Shown here: positions 7,134 through 15,582 of the stretch, one piece after another
Position numbering within the stretch: the stretch's first letter is position 1
Layout: every line of letters begins with the position of its first letter
NCBI GenBank assembly: GCA_021775455.1
Contig: JAJFHU010000013.1
Coordinates: 1-64,000 of the forward strand
DNA from: Hyphomicrobiales bacterium
Lineage (GTDB): Bacteria; Pseudomonadota; Alphaproteobacteria; Rhizobiales; Rhizobiaceae
DNA length: 64,000 nt
Direction: 5' to 3'
Program-made: the position numbers and the translations under genes
Notes under the pieces: generated by a model
Seen by the model: the letters and a program-made list of their open reading frames with translations, nothing else
Databases searched by the model: none
What the model was told of the DNA's origin: nothing

Positions 7134-9554
7134 ATGTCAGTTTTGCAAAAATTGCGAATTCTATGGATTGCATGTCTATGTGCATTTTTGGGTGTGATTG
7201 CCAACCAAGCCATAGCTGCAGACGAGGGCTCACTTGATGGCCCCATGCACATTTTCATGCAGCCATTCAACAATGCTCATTTCTCGGTCATTTCTGCTGA
7301 TGGGGTAACTTATTCCAGCTTTCAACCCGGGCAGAAGGTTGGTTACAATGGTACAGTCACCATCTTGATGAAAAAGGGTAAAATTCGCGAGTATTACATT
7401 TACATGGGAAATTGTTCAGGAGATAACTGTGTCCTCCTGCCCGAAAACCAGCTGGTATTCAAGACAACTGGTGATCAATCTGACCCAAAATTTGTACAAG
7501 AGGGAATTTTCCCAAAATTGCGTAGTCACTGGATCCCTGGATGGGATGGATCGCCCACGCAAAGTCCAGTTGCCGGCGACATAATCAATAAATGCAACAT
7601 AGAGGCACAACAAAATGGTGACGATAGTGAAACCTACCAGTTCTCCCATGCGGTGGAAATGACGCTTGGTGTTGATACCTATAGAGGCATAACGGAACCG
7701 CAGGAAGCTGTTGGCGGAACTCAGAATGATCCCTACGACTGGACGCAAGACCCGGCCCCAAATCCAGTGCCTGATGAGATTGACAATGATTTCACCGAAC
7801 ATTTTCAGATAGATCTGCCTATCGTATGTGAACCGCTGGACGGATCACCACCCGATACGGATATGCTGACCGCAGGTGAACTACCCGATCTTGAACTTGT
7901 TGCCGCTGAACTTGGATTGTCCATAGACAGCCAAATCCCTGCGAGCGATGCTGTCTATGCCGGCTCGTGTCCCATGGGATTGACGTTGCATGCAGGTGTT
8001 ACGACAAATGTTCAGGGTGAGGTTCAAGGATATATCGAGCACAAGAATGTTGCGGGTGTGAACTGGACATCTGAGGAATTCACCCTCTCCACAGAGTCCA
8101 CCGAAGGCAGTCTCTGGAAAAAGACCCTCACCGATTTGCAACAGCTACCATTCAACGTGCCAATGGTGCCACTTGATCCGGGTGGCGGTGGCGTGGTCAA
8201 CAACCAGCCAAGTGACGGATTTCAGTTTAATCCAGGCGGGGGCGATTCCGGAATTGACCCAATCACTGATGTCCAGGCTGAAAACAACACTACAGACGGC
8301 AACAAACATATCGGCTGGTTTCGATTCACTGCCTACACCGGCAAAACCACGGGTGCGATTGCTATCAACGGAATACCGGCAACCACTTATTCCAATTATA
8401 AACGAACGGGCTGGCATCGGTACGAAGTTACCTGTGATCCGGAAACTTCGAGCGTTGCAGACACGGCGCCAACCGGTGTTCAGGCAGGATTATTTGTCGA
8501 AGATTCGCTTTTGACCCTGGTTCCAAACAATCCGGAAGATGGCAGTGCCTGCGGTATCTGGACGTACGGATGGATAAAGACGAATACCGGGAATGTACCG
8601 GTCACTTTCCGGCTGCGCAATCAGACCGGCGACCTGAGTGGTTCGCAGACGATTGTCACACAGTCTGAAGATCAAACCGGGAATTTTTCCGAATACACCG
8701 ATTTAACCGGATCTGGTTCGGGTATCTGGGTTACCCCTTCCGGCCAGTGGTCTTTGCCCGACACATCGGCAGTTGGTAATCATGTTGGTATGCACTCGGG
8801 TTCCTACCAGATTGCTGTCAGCGATCCGAACGACCAGAATTCCAACATAGCTGATTATGATTTCGAGTGCTATCCGCCATCTGCTGTGCTCAATCCGAAT
8901 GTGGCCACAAACAATGGCGGACTTGTTTCACCGGATGGAACCAGCGGCGTTGGCTTGCTCATTCCGGCAGTTCAGGCAGCACCTGATCAGCCTGATAAGC
9001 CAGTGCGGCAATCGGATGATAGTGAATCGCTGCCGGTTATAGTAACACCAACACCCAGTCCACTTCCAAAAACGGTAATTGAGGCTGCTGATCCGGTTGT
9101 CATAATACCGGAGCCAGAAATCTCCGTCTGCAAGAATGGCAGAATTTCAGGTAACAAGTGTCTTTGCCCCGGCGGATGGAAACGGGAAAAAATCAGTCGG
9201 TTTGAGTTTGTGTGCCACAAACCAAAACCAAAGATTAGTTGTGACGGTGGCAAGGTATCTGGCGGAAAATGTCGGTGTCCACAAGGCTGGCAACGTCAGA
9301 AAATTGGCAACAATGCATTCCGATGCCTAAAGCCAAAACCCCGGATCATCTGCAAAGGCGGCAAGACAGTTGGCAAACTTTGTGTCTGTCCCCAGGGTCG
9401 CACTTTGAAGAAACTTGGAAACAGGCGCTTTCAGTGTGTAAAGGCAGCAATTCGCACCAACAAAAAAATCATCTGCCGTGGCGGGATTATCTACGGTGGC
9501 AAGTGCCGGTGTCCCGCAGGCAAAAAACTCGTGCGAGGAGCCTGCGTCAGATAG
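7134..9554 (+). CDS. Large secreted protein with four C-terminal Cys-rich repeats, function unknown
   Basis: The 806-residue product begins with a Sec signal peptide (MSVLQKLRILWIACLCAFLG, cleavage likely after ANQAIA). I chose ATG 7134 because GGGAG lies 7 bases upstream; the frame is open from 7071. The body of about 640 residues is acidic, Gly/Asn/Thr-rich and contains scattered cysteines (MGNCSGDNC, SCPMGL, TCDPE, SACGIW, FECYPP), as expected for an exported, disulphide-bonded beta protein. A Pro-rich linker (about 9000-9110) leads to four repeats of the form C-x-G-G-x(4,5)-G-x2-C-x-C-P-x-G-x(n)-C, at 9130-9551, about 36-41 residues apart. Similar CxCPxG units occur in other exported rhizobial proteins (recollection). 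I do not recognise the body. A surface or envelope role is inference. Confidence 0.8.
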   Translation: MSVLQKLRILWIACLCAFLGVIANQAIAADEGSLDGPMHIFMQPFNNAHFSVISADGVTYSSFQPGQKVGYNGTVTILMKKGKIREYYIYMGNCSGDNCVLLPENQLVFKTTGDQSDPKFVQEGIFPKLRSHWIPGWDGSPTQSPVAGDIINKCNIEAQQNGDDSETYQFSHAVEMTLGVDTYRGITEPQEAVGGTQNDPYDWTQDPAPNPVPDEIDNDFTEHFQIDLPIVCEPLDGSPPDTDMLTAGELPDLELVAAELGLSIDSQIPASDAVYAGSCPMGLTLHAGVTTNVQGEVQGYIEHKNVAGVNWTSEEFTLSTESTEGSLWKKTLTDLQQLPFNVPMVPLDPGGGGVVNNQPSDGFQFNPGGGDSGIDPITDVQAENNTTDGNKHIGWFRFTAYTGKTTGAIAINGIPATTYSNYKRTGWHRYEVTCDPETSSVADTAPTGVQAGLFVEDSLLTLVPNNPEDGSACGIWTYGWIKTNTGNVPVTFRLRNQTGDLSGSQTIVTQSEDQTGNFSEYTDLTGSGSGIWVTPSGQWSLPDTSAVGNHVGMHSGSYQIAVSDPNDQNSNIADYDFECYPPSAVLNPNVATNNGGLVSPDGTSGVGLLIPAVQAAPDQPDKPVRQSDDSESLPVIVTPTPSPLPKTVIEAADPVVIIPEPEISVCKNGRISGNKCLCPGGWKREKISRFEFVCHKPKPKISCDGGKVSGGKCRCPQGWQRQKIGNNAFRCLKPKPRIICKGGKTVGKLCVCPQGRTLKKLGNRRFQCVKAAIRTNKKIICRGGIIYGGKCRCPAGKKLVRGACVR
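9130..9551 (+). repeat. Four tandem Cys-rich peptide repeats (coding)
   Basis: The units start at the cysteines of VCKNGRISGNKCLCPGGW, SCDGGKVSGGKCRCPQGW, ICKGGKTVGKLCVCPQGR and ICRGGIIYGGKCRCPAGK. Each has four cysteines and the CxCPxG core. The first three are joined by basic Lys-Pro or Lys-rich spacers. Units 1 and 2 are the closest pair; unit 4 is short and ends the protein. Confidence 0.85.
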
Positions 9555-9559
9555 GTCAC

Positions 9560-9667
9560 CTAGCGCTTCGTATCGCCTGTAATATGCGCACAATAAGCGA
9601 GAACAACCGAGAATGCCGCTACAGCGCCAACGATGAGGCTTATAACCAAAATGGTATTTTCAGTCAT
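9560..9667 (-). CDS. Small single-pass membrane protein, 35 residues
   Basis: Translation from ATG 9667 gives 35 residues: MTENTILVISLIVGAVAAFS, a further hydrophobic stretch to about residue 26, then a short basic tail (HITGDTKR). This is one membrane helix with a cytoplasm-type positive end. The frame continues upstream, but the GGAG/AAGGA ribosome signal right before ATG 9667 and the membrane-protein character favour the short form. The ribosome site is buried in a perfect 13-bp hairpin (9669-9700). I recall comparable tiny hypotheticals in other Hyphomicrobiales; no function is known to me. Confidence 0.65.
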   Translation of the reverse strand: MTENTILVISLIVGAVAAFSVVLAYCAHITGDTKR

Positions 9668-9668
9668 G

Positions 9669-9700
9669 ATCCTTGCTCCAATTGATTTTGGAGCAAGGAT
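9669..9700 (-). promoter_or_regulatory. Perfect hairpin enclosing the ribosome binding site of the 35-residue protein
   Basis: On the reverse strand ATCCTTGCTCCAA is followed by a 6-base loop and TTGGAGCAAGGAT, then C and the ATG at 9667. The arms are 13 bp and perfectly complementary, and the downstream arm contains the GGAG and AAGGA that should bind 16S rRNA. Folding of the leader would block translation, so a translational switch (temperature, protein or small RNA) is a reasonable inference. Confidence 0.6.
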
Positions 9701-9824
9701 GCCATTATCGGCAGTTTCTTCATTGATCGAAATCAAGTATCGGAAAAATTGAAAATTTGACGAGTAACGGATCCCCATCGGGATTTGCACTGTGCAATCT
9801 TCCTTTGAAAGCTATAAATGTCTT

Positions 9825-10256
9825 ATGAGTACTTTTTGTATTGATCCCCGCCTTGAAGCAGACTCAAAGCCGGTCTGCGCCCTCTCCCAATGTGATGTGC
9901 GGTTGATGAATGACCGGCGATGGCCGTGGATAATCCTCGTCCCGCGAATTGAAGGTGCAGTAGAGTTGCACGAGCTGGAATACTCGGTTCGACAGGCAGT
10001 TGAAAATGAGACAGCAATTATTGCCGGGGTGATCAAGCAGATCACCAATGCCGAGAAGATCAATATCGCCGCAATTGGAAACATCGTCCGCCAACTCCAC
10101 ATTCATGTCATTGCGCGCAAGACAGGTGACCCTAACTGGCCGGGGCCAGTATGGGGCTTTGGCAAGCGGGAAATTTATAGTCCTGCCGAATTGGAACAGT
10201 TTACGGTCAACGTAAAGTCGGCACTTTGTGAAGCAGGTTTTTCTCATGAAGATTGA
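9825..10256 (+). CDS. HIT-domain protein
   Basis: This 143-residue histidine-triad protein has DRRWPWIILVPRIEGAVELH as the first strands and the motif RQLHIHVIAR near residue 95. The first His of the usual H-x-H-x-H is Gln here, but the central, nucleophilic position and the third His remain, so nucleotidyl hydrolase or transferase activity is still possible. The C-terminal WPGPVWG segment is typical of the alphaproteobacterial subgroup. The start is taken at ATG 9825; the open frame extends to 9792. Its end overlaps the start of nudC by 11 bases, indicating one transcript. Confidence 0.88.
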   Translation: MSTFCIDPRLEADSKPVCALSQCDVRLMNDRRWPWIILVPRIEGAVELHELEYSVRQAVENETAIIAGVIKQITNAEKINIAAIGNIVRQLHIHVIARKTGDPNWPGPVWGFGKREIYSPAELEQFTVNVKSALCEAGFSHED

Positions 10257-11181
10257 TTTTGATATCCTTCCCGATTGTGAGCCTGGGAAGCGAACCGGGT
10301 TCACACACAATGATCTCAATAGCGACAGTGAAAACCGCGACGAGAGTTTACTTGCCAGTGCGATAGAAAACCCGTCCAGTCGCTATATTCTGCTGGCCGA
10401 AAAAGGTGTCCTGATTCACAAGGACAAAAGTTCAACTGCACATTTTTCAAGGAATGACGCAGAGCAAATGAACGCGAAATTCACCGGTGCCATTTTGCTG
10501 GGAACACGAGGCTCTGTTTCTTACCTTGCAGTACCGGTCAAGATTGAAGAGGCCGAGCTTCAGGAGCCCTGGAAAATTTATGACCTGCGCGCCTTGCTGT
10601 ACACGTCTTCAGTGGGTGAAGGAGATGTTGGAACAATCGCACAGGCAATCAGTCTCATGCACTGGAATCGCATGAACCTTTTTTGCGGCAAATGCAGCGC
10701 TCCTACCGAAATGAAAATCGGCGGGTACCGTCGTGACTGCACATCGTGCAGCAATCAGCAGTTTCCGCGCACAGATCCCGTTGTTATCATGTTGGCGATA
10801 ACGGGCGATAAATGCCTTCTCGGGCGAAATCCTGCTGCACCTAATGGCTGGTACTCAACTCTTGCCGGTTTTGTGGAACCCGGTGAAACCATAGAGGATG
10901 CCGTGCGCCGTGAGACATTTGAGGAAAGCGGGATACACATCGGCAAGGTCAAGTATCATGCAAGCCAACCCTGGCCATTTCCGCATACCCTAATGCTTGG
11001 CTGTTATTGCGAAGCGCTGAGTGAGGAACTTACGATCGATGAGAACGAACTTGAGGACTGCCGCTGGTTCACACGCGGTGAAGTGCTTCAAATGCTGGAG
11101 GAATCTCATCCGGAAGGAATTCTCCTGCCCCCGCAAAAGGCAATCGCAACCCTGCTGATCAAGGATTGGGTGGAGGGTTGA
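10246..11181 (+). CDS. nudC: NAD(+) diphosphatase NudC
   Basis: The protein has 311 residues. A zinc ribbon (CGKCSAPTEMKIGGYRRDC then SCSNQQ) lies before the Nudix domain. The Nudix box reads GFVEPGETIEDAVRRETFEE followed by SGI, and the NudC signature SQPWPFPHTLMLG follows it. The enzyme hydrolyses NAD(H) to NMN(H) and AMP, and NudC also removes NAD caps from RNA. ATG 10246 is chosen over GTG 10228. Translation is coupled to the HIT gene by an 11-base overlap, and the 3' end overlaps the convergent pheA by 23 bases. Confidence 0.93.
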   Translation: MKIDFDILPDCEPGKRTGFTHNDLNSDSENRDESLLASAIENPSSRYILLAEKGVLIHKDKSSTAHFSRNDAEQMNAKFTGAILLGTRGSVSYLAVPVKIEEAELQEPWKIYDLRALLYTSSVGEGDVGTIAQAISLMHWNRMNLFCGKCSAPTEMKIGGYRRDCTSCSNQQFPRTDPVVIMLAITGDKCLLGRNPAAPNGWYSTLAGFVEPGETIEDAVRRETFEESGIHIGKVKYHASQPWPFPHTLMLGCYCEALSEELTIDENELEDCRWFTRGEVLQMLEESHPEGILLPPQKAIATLLIKDWVEG

Positions 11182-12046
11182 TCATCTGCTCGCCGAGTGT
11201 TTCATCGCGAGCTTTCATGGCCGGATAGACGCCCAAAATCTTGAATTCCTTGCAGAAGAAACGAAGCTCATCAAATGCGTTCTTCACCGGTACATCGTCA
11301 GGATGGCCCTCGATATCAGCGTAAAACTGCGTTGCGGTGAACATGCCACCCAGCTGATAACTCTCAAGCTTGGTCATGTTTACACTGTTCGTGGCAAAGC
11401 CGCCCATGGCCTTGTACAAAGCTGCCGGAATATTGCGTACCTGAAACAGGAATGTAGTCATCACCGGGCCATTGTCTTGTTGGGTCCATTTTTCTTCGTG
11501 TGACAGGATTACAAACCGGGTCGTATTGTGGGCCGCATCCTCGACGTTCTTTTCCAATGTTTCTAGGCCGTAAATCTCAGCAGCAAGCGAGGGAGCGAGG
11601 GCGGCGATCGTCTTGTCTCCGCGCTCGCTTACAAGTTTAGCGGAGCCTGCTGTGTCACCGCCAACTTCAGCTTTCCAGCCGTGCTTTCGAATAATATCCC
11701 GGCATTGCCCCAACGCGTGCACGTGGGAATAGACGATCTTGATATCTTCGATCTTAACGCCCCGCAGCACCATTAAATCAAAATGAATTGGCAGGAAATA
11801 TTCACCGATGATGTAGGTACCGGATTGGGGCAGCAGATGGTGAATATCCGCGACCCGGCCGGCCAGGGAGTTTTCAATCGGGATCATTGCAAGTTCAATG
11901 TCACCGCGTTTAAGAGCGCCAAACACATCTTCGAATGTGTCAAAAGGCATTGCCTCCATCGATGGATACAGGTCGTGGATTGCAATCTCGGAATTGGCAC
12001 CTTTGGCACCCTGAAATCCGATTTTTCCGGTCCTTTTGGCGTTCAT
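11159..12046 (-). CDS. pheA: Prephenate dehydratase
   Basis: This 295-residue monofunctional enzyme converts prephenate to phenylpyruvate in phenylalanine synthesis. The catalytic domain has IGFQGAKGANSEIAIHDLYP, the IPIENSLAGRV strand and the NTTRFVILS motif with the Thr-Arg-Phe signature. The C-terminal ACT domain (KLESYQLGGMFTATQFYADI) is the Phe-binding allosteric module. No chorismate mutase domain is fused, as is usual in alphaproteobacteria. It follows kdsB by 15 bases on the same strand. Its end overlaps nudC tail to tail, leaving no room for a terminator between them. Confidence 0.95.
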   Translation of the reverse strand: MNAKRTGKIGFQGAKGANSEIAIHDLYPSMEAMPFDTFEDVFGALKRGDIELAMIPIENSLAGRVADIHHLLPQSGTYIIGEYFLPIHFDLMVLRGVKIEDIKIVYSHVHALGQCRDIIRKHGWKAEVGGDTAGSAKLVSERGDKTIAALAPSLAAEIYGLETLEKNVEDAAHNTTRFVILSHEEKWTQQDNGPVMTTFLFQVRNIPAALYKAMGGFATNSVNMTKLESYQLGGMFTATQFYADIEGHPDDVPVKNAFDELRFFCKEFKILGVYPAMKARDETLGEQMINPPPNP

Positions 12047-12061
12047 AGTTTTGTGCCCATT

Positions 12062-12796
12062 CTAGCAGTACCCAAGCAGCTTCCGTGCCTGCTCAAGATC
12101 TTCCGGCGTATCTACACCCAGCGGAACACTATCCACAAGCTGAATATCAATTCTCATCTGGTGCTCCAGTGCGCGCAATTGTTCCAGCTTTTCACGAAGT
12201 TCGAGCGGCGAAGGAGCAAGCGACACAAACTTTTTGAGTGCAGAACGCCTATAAGCATACAGTCCGATGTGGTGATAGAGCGGTCCCTCGCCAGTTGGAG
12301 CGTTTGCCCTTGTAAAATACAACGCCCTTAATCGGCTTTCTCCCACGGGTGTGCCAATTGCCTTGACGACGTTCGGATTGTATTTTTCCTCCTCATCGGT
12401 GATTTCAGTTGCCAAAGTCGCAATATCCACCGCTTCGTCTTTCAAGGGTACAAGGCATTGTCTGATGGTGTCTGCGTCGATAGTCGGCAGATCACCTTGC
12501 AAGTTGACAATTATCTCGACATTCCCTGTTGGATCAACCTTTTCCAGAGCTTCCCAAATCCGATCCGAGCCTGATTCGTGATCTGCTCTTGTCATCACAG
12601 CACGGGCACCATGAACTTCCACAGCATTTAGGATTTTTTCGTTGTCAGTTGCGACAACCGGTTCACCAATGTCAGTCTCCAGTGCGCGGTTGATCACCTG
12701 ACAAATCATTGGAATACCAGCTATATCTGCCAATGGTTTCCCCGGAAGCCGGGTAGATGCCATTCGGGCAGGGATAAGAATCAGAATTTCCGGCAT
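12062..12796 (-). CDS. kdsB: 3-deoxy-manno-octulosonate cytidylyltransferase
   Basis: The 244 residues start at ATG 12796 ([20 protein letters not shown]), where the family's N-terminal P-loop-like motif begins. The open frame goes further upstream (to 12919), but those residues are unlike the family. KdsB activates Kdo with CTP for lipopolysaccharide assembly. Typical motifs are [43 protein letters not shown] and the C-terminal [15 protein letters not shown]. It is co-directional with pheA and divergent from the cytochrome gene. Confidence 0.95.
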   Translation of the reverse strand: MPEILILIPARMASTRLPGKPLADIAGIPMICQVINRALETDIGEPVVATDNEKILNAVEVHGARAVMTRADHESGSDRIWEALEKVDPTGNVEIIVNLQGDLPTIDADTIRQCLVPLKDEAVDIATLATEITDEEEKYNPNVVKAIGTPVGESRLRALYFTRANAPTGEGPLYHHIGLYAYRRSALKKFVSLAPSPLELREKLEQLRALEHQMRIDIQLVDSVPLGVDTPEDLEQARKLLGYC

Positions 12797-12970
12797 TTTG
12801 TGGCTTGTCTCCAACGAAACTGTGTTTTGCATTGCCTGTGGATGGTGGCAAAAAGTCTCACCGAAACCCTCAATACAGCCGTTGTATCCGATGCGCAAAC
12901 GCAATAGGTTCCGGCTCAAAGATACAACAGGGTAAACATGCCTTTGGTATCTGCTGCAGGAGATTGTTAG

Positions 12971-13648
12971 ATGGATTCTTTTGAGTTCAATAAAATTGCA
13001 ATGGCCGTTCTCGGCACAGTGTTTGTTTTAATGTCGCTTACCTTTCTTTCAGAAGGCATATTTCACATGGAATTGCCCGAGACGCCGGGGTATCTGGTTG
13101 AGGCAGCGGACGATCATTCTTCAAGCGGCGGAGATACAGAAACTGCATCGGGTCCTGCTTATGAACCAATTTCGGCTCTATTGGCTTCAGCAGATGCTTC
13201 AGCCGGTGAAAAAGTTGCCAAGAAATGTGCTGCTTGCCACACATTTGAAGCTGGCGGGAAAAACAAGGTTGGCCCTGCTCTTTATGATGTGGTCAATCGT
13301 TCCATTGGCAATGTTGGTGATTTTTCATATTCATCTGCATTACAGGCTTATGCTGCAGGCAAGACCTGGACTTACGATGAATTGAACGGTTTTCTCTGGA
13401 ATCCAAAAAAATACATGAAGGGCACAGCAATGGGTTTTGTGGGTGTCAAGAAAGTTCAGGATCGAGCTAATCTGATCGCTTACCTGCGATCACTTTCAGC
13501 AAGCCCGGCACCGTTACCGACACCTGAGGAAGAGTCGACTACCGAAGAATCTTCTGCAACTGGCGAGTCCGCGCAGTCGGGTGAATCCGAGCAGACAACT
13601 GAGGCCGAACCAACAACTGAGACCGAGCAGACAGGCGAGACCCAGTAA
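12971..13648 (+). CDS. Membrane-anchored class I cytochrome c (CycM/c552-like)
   Basis: The 225 residues begin with an uncleaved N-terminal membrane helix ([20 protein letters not shown]), then a short linker and one c-type haem domain. The haem motif is [18 protein letters not shown], and [12 protein letters not shown] with the axial Met, follow. This layout matches membrane-bound c552/CycM cytochromes that carry electrons to terminal oxidases. About 45 C-terminal residues are a low-complexity Thr/Glu tail ([20 protein letters not shown]), unusual for the family core and probably disordered in the periplasm. A placement opposite kdsB and before the yej genes is common in rhizobia (recollection). 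Confidence 0.9.
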   Translation: MDSFEFNKIAMAVLGTVFVLMSLTFLSEGIFHMELPETPGYLVEAADDHSSSGGDTETASGPAYEPISALLASADASAGEKVAKKCAACHTFEAGGKNKVGPALYDVVNRSIGNVGDFSYSSALQAYAAGKTWTYDELNGFLWNPKKYMKGTAMGFVGVKKVQDRANLIAYLRSLSASPAPLPTPEEESTTEESSATGESAQSGESEQTTEAEPTTETEQTGETQ

Positions 13649-13722
13649 GGCGGCAACCGAATCCAGCTTGCCAAACAGAATTAGAACCCTATCCTTTCGA
13701 ACAACAAAGATCGGGAGGAGAA

Positions 13723-15582
13723 ATGGTTGTCGCCAGTACCAGTATTAGCAGAATATTACACTTGGCTGTTCCAGCCCTCTGCGCAATTGCATTTGCAGGT
13801 TCAGTGTGGGCGAGCGAAGATATTTGGCAAGCTTCTGATTCCCTGATCGGTAAACCAAAATATGGTGACGACTTTAACCATTATGATCATGTAACTCCCG
13901 ATGCCCAAAAGGGTGGTGAACTTAACAGTGCCGCGATTGGGACTTTCGACAGTTTCAACCCGTTCATTACCCGAGGACGCCCGGCTGCAGGTCTTAGCTA
14001 TTTCGGTGGGGTTCTTTATGAGGGCCTTGCAAGCCAGTCGGTTGACCAATCGGGGGTCAGTTATGGTTTGATCGCCGAAGCTTTTCGCCATGCCGATGAT
14101 TATTCCTGGGCGGAGTACCGCCTCAATCCAAATGCAAAGTGGCACGACGGCAAACAAATTACCGCTGAAGATATAATCTGGAGTTTTGAGAATCTTCGCA
14201 AGGTCGACCCGCGCTGGAATGCTTATTACAAGAATATTTCGGGCATGGAGATTGTCGGGGGCAACGCAGTACGCTTTCAGTTTGATATTTCAGGAAATCG
14301 TGAATTGCCACATATCCTGGGTGATCTTCCCATTCTGCCCAAGCATTGGTGGGAAGGTGTGGATGCGGATGGGGAAAAACGGGATATCAGCAAGCCAACC
14401 ACGGAGCCGCCACTGGGCTCTGGTCCCTACAAGATTTCCGAGTTCGATCTGGGAAAACAAATTATCTGGGAACGTGTCGACGATTACTGGGCGAAAGATC
14501 ATCCAACCCGCAAGGGCCGGTATAATTTTGACTGGTTAAGGTACACCTACTTTCTGGATCCCAATGCAAGTTGGGAGGCATTCAAAAAAGGTGGTGTTGA
14601 GGATATCCGCGTCGAGAACCGGTCACGTCGCTGGGCAACCGAATATACATTTCCAGCATTCAAGCGCGGCGACGTAGTAAGGAAAACATTCCCCCAATCT
14701 GGCCCACAGGTATTTCAGGCGTTTTATTTCAATACAAGAAGAGAGAAATTCTCCGACCCCCGGGTGCGGCAGGCTATCGGTTTGATGTTCGATTTTGAAT
14801 CCATGAACCGAAATATTTTCTTTGAACTTTACCAACGCACTGACAGTGCTTTTGAAGGAGGTGAACTGGAATCAAGGGGAATTCCAGAGGGGCGGGAAAT
14901 TGAGATCCTTGAACCTTATCGCCAGCAACTTCCGCAAGAATTGTTCACCGAACCGTTCGCGTTACCGATACTTGGCTCTTCCTCAAATCTTCGAAAATCC
15001 CAACGCAAGGCCATCCGGCTTTTCAAGGAAGCGGGCTACACGTTTGAAGGTGGCAAAATGATTGGCGCGGATGGCAAACAGTTTTCAATCGAGTTTTTGG
15101 GTCGATCTCAAGTTGATGAATTAATCACCAACCCGTTCATTGAAAATTTACGCAAGGTCGGAATTACCGGCACACTTCGGATCGTTGACGTTTCGCAGTA
15201 TCAAAACCGCGTCACCGAATTTGACTATGACGTAGTGTCGGTCCCAACCATTCAGTCTGAATCACCTGGAAATGAACAACGGGAATATTGGAGTTCCAAT
15301 GCAGCTGATACCGTTGGTTCAAGAAACTATGCCGGTATTCGCAATCCGGTCGTCGACGAGTTAGTCGACAAGATAATTTCTGCACCCAATCGTGAGGAAC
15401 TCGTTCATCTTTCCCATGCGCTGGACAGGGTGTTGAAATGGAATTTCTATACTGTTCCCATGTGGCATAATCCACAGAGCTGGATTGCCCACTGGAAAAA
15501 AATTACGATACCGGAACCGCAGCCAATCTATACCGGCTTTGACCAATGGTCTGCCTGGCACAGCGAAGCGGGTGGCAACTAA
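13723..15582 (+). CDS. Oligopeptide/muropeptide ABC transporter binding protein, Sec-exported (YejA/YepA-like)
   Basis: The protein has 619 residues, with a Sec signal peptide (about residues 1-30, ending AFAGSVWA) and an SBP_bac_5 fold. Recognisable pieces are DGKQITAEDIIWSFENL, GSGPYKISEFDLGKQIIWER and DPRVRQAIGLMFDFESMN. Such proteins bind peptides for ABC import. Rhizobial yej systems often have two tandem binding proteins, and in Agrobacterium one of them (YepA) with YejBEF imports anhydromuropeptides (recalled literature). Which of the two genes here corresponds to YepA cannot be told by eye. A GGGAGGAG ribosome site precedes ATG 13723. The stop overlaps the next start (TAATG). Confidence 0.9.
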   Translation: MVVASTSISRILHLAVPALCAIAFAGSVWASEDIWQASDSLIGKPKYGDDFNHYDHVTPDAQKGGELNSAAIGTFDSFNPFITRGRPAAGLSYFGGVLYEGLASQSVDQSGVSYGLIAEAFRHADDYSWAEYRLNPNAKWHDGKQITAEDIIWSFENLRKVDPRWNAYYKNISGMEIVGGNAVRFQFDISGNRELPHILGDLPILPKHWWEGVDADGEKRDISKPTTEPPLGSGPYKISEFDLGKQIIWERVDDYWAKDHPTRKGRYNFDWLRYTYFLDPNASWEAFKKGGVEDIRVENRSRRWATEYTFPAFKRGDVVRKTFPQSGPQVFQAFYFNTRREKFSDPRVRQAIGLMFDFESMNRNIFFELYQRTDSAFEGGELESRGIPEGREIEILEPYRQQLPQELFTEPFALPILGSSSNLRKSQRKAIRLFKEAGYTFEGGKMIGADGKQFSIEFLGRSQVDELITNPFIENLRKVGITGTLRIVDVSQYQNRVTEFDYDVVSVPTIQSESPGNEQREYWSSNAADTVGSRNYAGIRNPVVDELVDKIISAPNREELVHLSHALDRVLKWNFYTVPMWHNPQSWIAHWKKITIPEPQPIYTGFDQWSAWHSEAGGN

